DNA of 7,128 bases from an uncultured Bacteroidota bacterium (GTDB lineage Bacteria; Bacteroidota; Bacteroidia; Bacteroidales; 4484-276), in the NCBI GenBank assembly GCA_903930725.1, contig CAIYZW010000725.1:1-7128 (forward strand). Direction: 5' to 3'. How positions within the stretch are numbered: position 1 is the stretch's first letter; every line of letters starts with the position of its first letter. The position numbers were made by a program, and so were the translations under genes. Shown piece after piece: positions 1-6,060 of the stretch. The notes beneath the pieces were generated by a model. That model made no database searches. It was not told the origin of the DNA and saw only the letters and a list, made by a program, of their open reading frames with translations.

Positions 1-1168
1 AGCGTTTTATTTTTTCAGGAATTTTCGACGACATATCGGCTTCACACAGTGTCATCAGGTCGTCAATTTCGTTACCAGCCTCAAAAAGCAACCTGCGAAC
101 AGCCGAATCTGTCACTGTTTCCTGTGAAAGCGCGATTGGGCGAAGGTGCAAAAAAACCAGTTTTTGAACATATTTCAGTTTGTCGCCTGCCGGCAATTTG
201 AGCCTTTGAAAAATGGAGGGAACCATTTTATAACCAACCACCTCGTGTCCATGAAAAGTCCAGCCAGTCCCTTCGGCCCATCTTTTGGTTGCCGGTTTCC
301 CGATATCGTGCAGGATTGCAGCCCATCGCAGCCATAAATCGTTGGTTTTTTCGGCAATATTATCGAGCACAACGAGGGTATGAAAAAAATTATCCTTATG
401 GCCTGTGCCATCCTTGGTTTCGGCTCCCTGCAATTTTGCAAATTCAGGAAAAATAAGCTGTAAAAGGCCGGTTTTGAATAATAATTTAAAGCCAATCGAA
501 GGCTTTTTGGCCATGATAATTTTATTGAGTTCGTCGGTAATCCGCTCGGCTGAAACAATTTTAATCCGTTCGGCGTTGGTGGAAATTGCAGTAAAACTCC
601 CTTCTTCGATCGTAAAATCGAGTTGCGTGGCAAACCTGATGCCGCGCATCATGCGGAGCGGATCGTCGGAATAGGTGATATTGGGATCGAGCGGGGTTCG
701 GATAATTTTATTTTTCAAATCCTGTTGTCCTTCAAAAGGATCAATCAATTGACCGAATGTTTCTTTTACCAGGCTAATGCTCATTGCGTTGATGGTAAAA
801 TCGCGGCGTTTCTGGTCGTCATCGAGTGTCCCGTTTTCAACTATCGGTTTGCGGGAATCGGTACGATAAGATTCTTTTCGTGCCCCAACAAATTCGATTT
901 CCCAGTCTTTGTAGCGAAGCATGGCTGTCCCAAAATTTTTAAAGAAAACCACTTTTGTATCCTGTTTTATCTTTGAAGCAACCAGGTGAGCCAGGTCAAT
1001 TCCTGAGCCAATTACCACAATATCAATGTCTTTTGAAGGCTTTCCAAGCAAAAGGTCACGTACAAAACCGCCAACAACGTAAGCTGCAACATTCATCTCG
1101 GAGGCAGCCTCCGAAACGATTCCGAAAATCGGATTTGAAAGGTATTTTTCCACCTGGTAGTTTATCAA
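1..1168 (-). CDS. cca: CCA-adding tRNA nucleotidyltransferase / poly(A) polymerase family, HD domain (3' end cut by window)
   Basis: Class II nucleotidyltransferase that builds or repairs the 3' CCA end of tRNA from CTP and ATP in the cytoplasm. About 389 codons are visible, read from 1168 down to the window edge, with no stop reached. Seen in order (numbered from TTG 1168): head motif GGFVRD at 33-38, catalytic DxD at D47/D49 (KDIDI), motif B RRDFTINAM at 121-129, DPLRMMRGIRFA at 169-180, and ERITDEL at 208-214. An HD domain follows, with H263, ILHDIGK at 284-290 (H287-D288), FHGHE at 305-309 and a late D378. Family members with an HD domain are usually about 470-480 residues, so roughly 80-90 residues are missing. 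The start is uncertain. The first ATG (1096) would remove the conserved segment before the GGFVRD strand, so I prefer TTG at 1168, which is in frame; GTG at 1153 is an alternative. Pure poly(A) polymerase activity cannot be excluded from sequence alone, but CCA addition is the expected role. Confidence 0.93.
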   Translation of the reverse strand, partial: MINYQVEKYLSNPIFGIVSEAASEMNVAAYVVGGFVRDLLLGKPSKDIDIVVIGSGIDLAHLVASKIKQDTKVVFFKNFGTAMLRYKDWEIEFVGARKESYRTDSRKPIVENGTLDDDQKRRDFTINAMSISLVKETFGQLIDPFEGQQDLKNKIIRTPLDPNITYSDDPLRMMRGIRFATQLDFTIEEGSFTAISTNAERIKIVSAERITDELNKIIMAKKPSIGFKLLFKTGLLQLIFPEFAKLQGAETKDGTGHKDNFFHTLVVLDNIAEKTNDLWLRWAAILHDIGKPATKRWAEGTGWTFHGHEVVGYKMVPSIFQRLKLPAGDKLKYVQKLVFLHLRPIALSQETVTDSAVRRLLFEAGNEIDDLMTLCEADMSSKIPEKIKR

Positions 1169-1179
1169 TTTTGGGGCTG

Positions 1180-1187
1180 CAAACTTA
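1180..1187 (-). promoter_or_regulatory. Candidate Bacteroidota -7 box for the CCA-adding enzyme gene
   Basis: On the minus strand this reads TAAGTTTG, an exact match to the Bacteroidota -7 consensus TAnnTTTG. It ends 11 bases upstream of the TTG codon at 1168. Transcription would then begin only a few bases before that codon, giving an almost leaderless message, or about 20 bases before GTG 1153. I see no good -33 TTTG partner upstream. The motif also lies within the open frame extending upstream of the chosen start, so an N-terminally longer protein would make it part of the coding sequence; that extension has no ATG. Confidence 0.4.
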
Positions 1188-1313
1188 CTAAAATATCCTT
1201 TGGTAATTTGACGATAAAATGGCCCTCTTAAGAATACCGGAGCTATAAAAATCCTGATCAGGTAACACAAGCAGGTTTTTTGCGTTAATTCCTGGAAAAA
1301 TTAAAATTAAAAG

Positions 1314-1802
1314 ATGGCACACAAATTTATTATTCACGCTTTACTTGTCATGATCTTCTTCACGGCAAATGCACAGGAAAGTATCCCACCCTTAAATCAA
1401 AAAATCGTTTCGTATGTTTCCACAACCATAGGCACCAAAGTTGACCGGGGCGAGTGTTGGGATCTGGCAAATCAGGCTTTAACTCAAAATCAAGCCATCT
1501 GGGATCGGGTTTATGAATTCGGCCAGCTTATTGATCCTGTTAAAGAAACCGTTTATCCGGGTGATATTATCCAGTTTGAAGGGGTTGAACTTAAATACAA
1601 AAAGGGGTTTACTACTTACACCGAAACCATGGGGCATCATACGGCAATCGTTTACCGTGTGATTGATCAGGAAAAGAAAATATTTGAACTTGCCCATCAA
1701 AATACTGAGTTTTCGGGCCGTAAAGTTGGGCTGAGCGAGTTTGACCTGAAAAACGTAACAAAAGGAAAAATTATGTTTTACAGGCCGGTACCAGCGGAAT
1801 AA
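1314..1802 (+). CDS. Small secreted NlpC/P60-CHAP-like cysteine peptidase fold protein
   Basis: Protein of 162 residues, exported by a signal peptide (hydrophobic 5-16, cleavage likely after A20 in TANA|QES). The mature part is one compact domain with the layout of the NlpC/P60-CHAP cysteine peptidase superfamily: C48 in GECWDLA (46-52) at the start of a helix, PGDIIQF at 82-88 (the typical strand entering the barrel), H109 in GHHTAIV (107-113), and H128 or N130 in LAHQN as the third catalytic residue. These would form a Cys-His-polar triad, so hydrolysis of a peptide or amide bond in the periplasm or outside the cell is plausible; the substrate is unknown. The GECWDLA signature reminds me of a domain seen in fungal BBC1/MTI1-type proteins and scattered bacteria (from memory). 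The gene is single, divergent from the CCA gene and convergent with pckA. ATG 1314 follows an A-rich leader with no Shine-Dalgarno site. It could also be a non-catalytic binding domain. Confidence 0.85.
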   Translation: MAHKFIIHALLVMIFFTANAQESIPPLNQKIVSYVSTTIGTKVDRGECWDLANQALTQNQAIWDRVYEFGQLIDPVKETVYPGDIIQFEGVELKYKKGFTTYTETMGHHTAIVYRVIDQEKKIFELAHQNTEFSGRKVGLSEFDLKNVTKGKIMFYRPVPAE

Positions 1803-1857
1803 CAGAATTTTCTTTTTATAGCTTTGAAAAGCTGGAAAAACAATGCTTTATTAAAGC

Positions 1858-1895
1858 AAAAAAGCTGCCCACAGAAATGGGCAGCTTTTCATTTT
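1858..1895. terminator. Bidirectional rho-independent terminator between the peptidase-like gene and pckA
   Basis: A perfect 11-bp stem, AAAGCTGCCCA (1861-1871) with TGGGCAGCTTT (1878-1888), closes a 6-base loop (CAGAAA). On the plus strand the stem is followed by T-rich DNA (TTTT at 1886-1889, then ATTTTT). On the minus strand it is followed by a run of six T (1863 to 1858). It therefore fits both converging genes: it starts 58 bases after the stop at 1802 and lies about 29 bases beyond the pckA stop. Two shorter palindromes precede it, AGCTTTGAAAAGCT (1820-1833) and TGCTTTATTAAAGCA (1844-1858). Confidence 0.88.
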
Positions 1896-1916
1896 TAACA
1901 CAAAAAAATCAATTTA

Positions 1917-3572
1917 TCATTTTCCGGGACAAACTTTAATCACACTTTCGTTAATATTTTTGTCGCCATAATTTTTATCAAAAGCTGCGCTGAATTTATC
2001 TGCCAGCATTTTAGCCTGTTTATCATAAGCTGCTTTATCAGCCCAGGTATTTTTGGGTGTCAGGATTTCAACAGGAACGCCAGGACACGATTTTGGTACA
2101 TGAACATGAAAAAGTTGGTCGTAATCGTATTCCACGTTTTTAAGCTCGCCATTTAAGGCTGCATTTACCATTTTTCGGGTAAGATTGATGTCCATTCTTT
2201 TCCCAACTCCATAGCCGCCGCCACTCCATCCGGTGTTGACAAGATAAACCTGGGTATTAAATTTCTCCATTTTTTCGCCTAACATCGTTGCATAAACGTG
2301 CGGGTTGAGCGGCATAAATGGCTGCCCGAAAAACCTCGAAAAAGTAGCCTGTGGCTCTGTAACGCCGGTTTCGGTACCGGCCAGTTTGCTGGTGTAACCC
2401 ATCAAAAACCAAAGCATGGCCTGGTCGGGGTTGAGTTTTGAAACGGGAGGCAAAACGCCATAAGCGTCAGCAGTGAGGAAAAGAATCGTTTTTGGATGCC
2501 CCGAAACTGACGATACTTTAATATTTTTAAGATAGGTAAGCAAAAAAGAAGCCCTTGAATTTGGGGTGAGCCTGTCGTCGTTATAATCGAATTTTCCGTC
2601 AGGATAAATCATCGCATTCTCGACGATTGAACCGTGGTTCAGATAATAATCGTTGTGCATCACAGCTTCGTAAATATCGGGCTCTTTTGCAGGATTGATG
2701 TCAATCATTTTTGCATAACAGCCATTTTCGAAGTTGGCAATACCGTCGTCGCTCCAGCCATGTTCATCATCACCAAGCAAAGCGCGCGTAGGATCAGCCG
2801 AAAGGGTGGTTTTGCCGGTTCCGGATAAGCCAAGAAGCATGGCAGATTCGCCGTTTTCGCCTTCGTTTGCTGAGCAATGAAGTGGCAATATTCCCTCGAA
2901 AGGCAATAGATAATTCATTACCGTGAAAAGCATTTTCTTAATACTCCCACAATAAGCAGAGCCAACAATAACGCCGATTTTCCGGTCAACATCCATGGCC
3001 ACAATCATATCAGCAGTTTTTCCGCTGGGCATTTTTCTTAGTTTTCCGAAATATTTTTCGGAATCCAGCTTGTTGTATGGGAGGTGCAAAACGGTGTAAC
3101 CATCATTAAAAAAGCAACTTTCGTTAATTTTTTCGGGCACCGGACGGAACATATTATCAGCAAAAACGCCATAAAGCGCATGCGATGAAACTACTTTTAC
3201 AGGCAGTGCATATTTATTATCGGCACCTACTACCCTGTCGGTAATGTAAACTTTATCCTTGGTTTTCAAATATTCGAGTGCTTCGTTAAAAGCCATATCA
3301 AATGTTTCCTCATCAATAGGAACATTATTTGGCGAAGACCAGTCGAAGTTGGCCTCGCTGATGGCACGTTTTACTACCACGGTATCTTTGGGCGAACGAC
3401 CGGTTGATTCAGGGGGAGTCCATGTAGCCAGGGCGCCGCTTTCCGACACAATGGCTTCTCTGTTTTCGACAGAATGACGAATCATTTCCTGCCTCGAAAT
3501 GTTATCAAAAACGTTTTTGTGTGCATCAATAGCTTGAGCAAGCTTTTCTTTAAGATTTGGCTTCGAATTCAT
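1917..3572 (-). CDS. pckA: Phosphoenolpyruvate carboxykinase (ATP)
   Basis: Converts oxaloacetate and ATP to phosphoenolpyruvate, CO2 and ADP, the first committed step of gluconeogenesis; in fermenting anaerobes it can run in reverse to fix CO2. The 551-residue protein is complete, near the usual 530-550. Seen: GRSPKD at 58-63 (R59, substrate arginine), IKK at 211-213 (metal-site lysine K213), HCSAN at 232-236 (H232), P-loop GLSGTGKTTLSAD at 248-260 (K254, T255), kinase-2 LLGDDEHGWSDDG at 265-277 (D268/D269), NFENGCYAK at 280-288, and NSRAS at 338-342 (arginine equivalent to E. coli R333). The catalytic set is intact, so the enzyme should be active. Odd points: the loop before K212-K213 reads YCGSIKK where E. 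coli has YGGEMKK, and the segment after R340 reads ASFLL instead of VSYPI. These suggest a distinct PckA subfamily. ATG 3572 follows an A/T-rich leader. Same strand as the kinase upstream, separated by 167 bases. Confidence 0.98.
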   Translation of the reverse strand: MNSKPNLKEKLAQAIDAHKNVFDNISRQEMIRHSVENREAIVSESGALATWTPPESTGRSPKDTVVVKRAISEANFDWSSPNNVPIDEETFDMAFNEALEYLKTKDKVYITDRVVGADNKYALPVKVVSSHALYGVFADNMFRPVPEKINESCFFNDGYTVLHLPYNKLDSEKYFGKLRKMPSGKTADMIVAMDVDRKIGVIVGSAYCGSIKKMLFTVMNYLLPFEGILPLHCSANEGENGESAMLLGLSGTGKTTLSADPTRALLGDDEHGWSDDGIANFENGCYAKMIDINPAKEPDIYEAVMHNDYYLNHGSIVENAMIYPDGKFDYNDDRLTPNSRASFLLTYLKNIKVSSVSGHPKTILFLTADAYGVLPPVSKLNPDQAMLWFLMGYTSKLAGTETGVTEPQATFSRFFGQPFMPLNPHVYATMLGEKMEKFNTQVYLVNTGWSGGGYGVGKRMDINLTRKMVNAALNGELKNVEYDYDQLFHVHVPKSCPGVPVEILTPKNTWADKAAYDKQAKMLADKFSAAFDKNYGDKNINESVIKVCPGK

Positions 3573-3665
3573 AAAATTTAGTTATAATTTTTGATTAGAA
3601 ATTTATGTCGTTATTTAGAAAACTTTTTAACCCAGCACTTTGCCTGACGGAAAATTTCAGGGGTG

Positions 3666-3673
3666 CAAATATG
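3666..3673 (-). promoter_or_regulatory. Candidate -7 box for pckA
   Basis: The minus strand reads CATATTTG, one mismatch from the Bacteroidota -7 consensus TAnnTTTG. It would start transcription about 85-90 bases upstream of the pckA ATG, leaving an A/T-rich leader. No convincing -33 TTTG is visible at the right distance. The whole 167-base gap between the kinase stop and pckA holds no other gene and no strong terminator hairpin that I can see, so some read-through from the kinase gene into pckA is possible. Confidence 0.28.
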
Positions 3674-3739
3674 CCACTTTTCGGATAAATAATTGGGATA
3701 ATTTTAAAATATTTAACGGCAAAATTATTCAAACCGGCA

Positions 3740-5908
3740 TCATTCATTTGAGGGTGGAATTGGGAAACTGAGTAAAAACCTGCTTCCCTTGTTTTCGGCA
3801 CTTTCTACGGTGATTGACCCCTGATGTTTTTCGATTAATTCCTTACAAAGAATAAGCCCGAGGCCAGTACCCTTTTCGCTGGAAGTTCCTTTGGTTATGA
3901 TATTTTGATCTATCCTGAAAAGTTTTTCGATTTTTTCTGTTGTCATCCCAACCCCACTATCGGCAACTATAATTTGAACAAATCCTTTTACTTCTGTCGC
4001 CAAAACCTCCACTTTTCCATGTTGTGAAGTAAATTTTATGGCATTCCCAACGAGGTTCCGCATCATGGTTTCGAACATATTTTGATCTGCAAAAATCTTA
4101 AAATCCGATGGTATGTTATTAATTACACTTATCATTTTACTTTTCGCCTGGTCGGCCGACAAACCGATCAACTCATCAAGACTTTCCTTTACATCAATCC
4201 AGACAGGCTGAAAATCAATGATACCGCGCTGACAGCGTGACCATTCCAATAAATTCTCGAGCAATTTGTAGGCATTGTTCGCCGAATTATGAATGTAACT
4301 GATAACTTCGGATAGCTCGTGATCATTGTATTTTTCGACTTCCTGGCTGGCGATTTCGCTAAAACCAAGTATGGAATTGAATGGATTTTTAAGGTCGTGG
4401 GCAATTATCGAAAATAGCCTGTCTTTTGTGGCATTTAATTCGGTCAGCTTCGCCGATTGGGCCGATATTTCATCACTTTTCCGGGATAATTCGAGGTTTG
4501 CCAGTTTCAGTCGTTTTTGCCCATGAAACAGAACTATTATTAAAACCGAAAGAAAAACTACAAACAAAGTGGTGCCAACGAAAACATGGCGTTGATTAAG
4601 GATTATTCGTTCATTTAACGCGTTGAGTGATTTCAGGTGCAGATTTTCGGCATCTTTTTGTTTAACTTCGTACTTTGTACTTATCTCCATCAAAGCTTTA
4701 TTATTCTCAACCTTTTCCAGGCTATCACTAAGCTCAACACTCTTTTCATAATTCAGCAAAGCATCCTGATAATTTCCATTACTTTTTTCCAATAAATAAA
4801 GTTCCTGGTAGCTTTCTTTTGCTAACAAAACATCCACCGAATCAGAAATTCCGATACTTTTTCGAAATAACTTTTCAGCAGCCTCGGTGCGACCCATCAT
4901 AAAATCAATCTTTCCTTTTTTCACCAAGGCCATGATAAGCTCAATCTTCCGGTCATTTTTCTCATAAATTAAAGTCGCAGTATCAATTAACGCCAAAGCT
5001 TTAATGTAGTCCTTTTTCGAAACATAACTTTCCGATAAATTCACATAATTTGAAGCAAGCCAGATGTCGTTTCCGGTAGCCCTGTTAATATCGGCAGCCT
5101 TGATGTAGTTTTCAATACTTAGATCAACATTATCGAGATAACCATAGACATTTCCTAGACCATGATATGCCGAAGCAAGAAAATTATTATTTCCCAACTT
5201 TTTTGATGCTTCTATTGTGATGTCGAAATACTGGATTGATTTTTTGTAATCATTCATTTGAGAATACGCATAACCCAGGTTGCTGCTCGTACGAGCAATT
5301 CCTTCGGGATTACCAGTTGATTTTTCGATATCCAGCACCATTAAATGCATTTCAAGCGCTTTGTCTGTTTCATGGATGCGGTCGTAGATAAAAGCAATAT
5401 TATTATAAACGCCCGCTATTTCCTGGGTTATATTGAGTTTTTTGTAGATTTCCAATGCATCCTGATGATACTGAATAGCTTGAGGATAATCGAACTTTTC
5501 GCGGTAAATAATTGCAAGAATGTTAAGGGCTTTTGCTTGCTGAAAAGGCAGGTCGTTTTTAAGTGAGATTTCGATGCATTGCCGGAGATGCACTTCGCTA
5601 TCGATGAAATTATTCATCAGAAAAAAATATGTTCCGATATTCCTCTCAGCATAAGCCAAACCTTGAGCATAATTGATTTTACGGGCATAAACAGCCGACT
5701 CTTCGGCATACTTTAACCCTTTATCAAGATCAACATATTTGTAATTCCAGGCAAGTTCGTTTAAAACATCAACCCGCTGGTTTTCGGAGGTTTTTGGAAG
5801 TAATTTCTCAAGACTATCAATGATTTGCGGGATTTGTGCAAAAATTTGCATCAAAGGAAAAAGAAATCCCAAAATCAACAGCAATGGCTTTTTTATTTGC
5901 TTTTGCAT
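3740..5908 (-). CDS. Membrane sensor histidine kinase with periplasmic TPR-like repeats
   Basis: Two-component sensor kinase, 722 residues from ATG 5908. Seen in order: signal peptide (lysines at 3-7, hydrophobic 8-22, cleavage likely after FA at about 24); nine TPR-like helical repeats over about 44-397; one transmembrane helix at about 442-461; a coiled-coil linker at about 464-492; HisKA dimerisation domain with H-box FSIIAHDLKNPF (phospho-acceptor H504); then an HATPase domain with N-box RNLVGNAIKFT (617-627), G1 box DSGVGM (650-655) and G2 box GTGLGL (680-685). The TPR array should lie in the periplasm and sense a ligand or partner protein, with signalling on the cytoplasmic side. There is no receiver or DNA-binding domain, and no response regulator nearby, so the partner is encoded elsewhere. 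An in-frame TTG at 5932 would add eight residues, but it spoils the signal peptide start and sits almost on the predicted transcript start, so ATG 5908 is preferred. The ligand cannot be told. Confidence 0.95.
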   Translation of the reverse strand: MQKQIKKPLLLILGFLFPLMQIFAQIPQIIDSLEKLLPKTSENQRVDVLNELAWNYKYVDLDKGLKYAEESAVYARKINYAQGLAYAERNIGTYFFLMNNFIDSEVHLRQCIEISLKNDLPFQQAKALNILAIIYREKFDYPQAIQYHQDALEIYKKLNITQEIAGVYNNIAFIYDRIHETDKALEMHLMVLDIEKSTGNPEGIARTSSNLGYAYSQMNDYKKSIQYFDITIEASKKLGNNNFLASAYHGLGNVYGYLDNVDLSIENYIKAADINRATGNDIWLASNYVNLSESYVSKKDYIKALALIDTATLIYEKNDRKIELIMALVKKGKIDFMMGRTEAAEKLFRKSIGISDSVDVLLAKESYQELYLLEKSNGNYQDALLNYEKSVELSDSLEKVENNKALMEISTKYEVKQKDAENLHLKSLNALNERIILNQRHVFVGTTLFVVFLSVLIIVLFHGQKRLKLANLELSRKSDEISAQSAKLTELNATKDRLFSIIAHDLKNPFNSILGFSEIASQEVEKYNDHELSEVISYIHNSANNAYKLLENLLEWSRCQRGIIDFQPVWIDVKESLDELIGLSADQAKSKMISVINNIPSDFKIFADQNMFETMMRNLVGNAIKFTSQHGKVEVLATEVKGFVQIIVADSGVGMTTEKIEKLFRIDQNIITKGTSSEKGTGLGLILCKELIEKHQGSITVESAENKGSRFLLSFPIPPSNE

Positions 5909-5926
5909 ACAGTAAAAAGAATTTAA

Positions 5927-5949
5927 GTTCAAAAGTCCGGTTCAAAAGT
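5927..5949. repeat. Direct repeat GTTCAAAAGT x2 overlapping the kinase promoter
   Basis: GTTCAAAAGT occurs at 5927-5936 and again at 5940-5949, 13 bases apart, just upstream of the histidine kinase ATG. On the minus strand each copy reads ACTTTTGAAC, so each carries a -7-like TTTTG core. It may be a duplicated promoter element or a tandem binding site, or it may be chance in AT-rich DNA. Confidence 0.4.
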
Positions 5950-5950
5950 A
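5943..5950 (-). promoter_or_regulatory. Candidate Bacteroidota -7 box for the histidine kinase gene
   Basis: The minus strand reads TACTTTTG, an exact match to TAnnTTTG. Transcription would start about 5-7 bases downstream, around 5936-5938, giving a leader of roughly 28 bases to ATG 5908. A second, weaker copy (GACTTTTG) lies 13 bases downstream. No clear -33 TTTG is visible. The element sits between the PPDK terminator and the kinase gene, which supports separate transcription of the kinase. Confidence 0.42.
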
Positions 5951-6003
5951 ATAAAACTTAGGTTTTAAGGATGATTTTAATGAATCTATACCAGGTTATA
6001 GAA

Positions 6004-6036
6004 ATAAAAAAAAGCGGCCCGATAAACGGAGCCGCT
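6004..6036 (-). terminator. Rho-independent terminator after ppdK
   Basis: On the minus strand the stem is AGCGGC, a bulged T, CCG, loop TTTAT, CGG, then GCCGCT, followed directly by a run of eight T (6013 to 6006). This is a G/C-rich hairpin with a U tract, about 25 bases beyond the ppdK stop codon at 6061-6063. It separates ppdK from the histidine kinase gene downstream. The rest of the 152-base gap between the two genes contains only the kinase promoter region. Confidence 0.92.
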
Positions 6037-6060
6037 CTTCATCAATTATCTAAAAATCAA

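Noticed and set aside
175..633. Minus-strand open frame of 152 codons
   Set aside because: It overlaps the CCA-adding enzyme in another frame of the same strand. The other frame carries the catalytic and HD motifs; this one shows no recognisable pattern.
405..1191. Three plus-strand open frames (405-674, 623-976, 955-1191)
   Set aside because: All are antisense to the CCA-adding enzyme, overlap one another, and show no domain or signal-peptide pattern.
1253..1262. Perfect palindrome CCTGATCAGG between the divergent CCA and peptidase-like genes, considered as an operator
   Set aside because: A single 10-bp palindrome, with no recognisable regulator gene nearby and no second copy in the window; this is too little to call a binding site.
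3573..3739. Possible riboswitch or small gene in the gap upstream of pckA
   Set aside because: The gap is A/T-rich, with no stable multi-stem fold that I can trace by eye. The one small open frame here (3595-3801) overlaps the 3' end of the kinase gene and shows no family pattern.
5909..5932. Eight-residue N-terminal extension of the histidine kinase from TTG 5932
   Set aside because: It puts uncharged and polar residues ahead of a well-formed signal peptide that begins at ATG 5908, and TTG 5932 lies only a few bases after the predicted transcript start.
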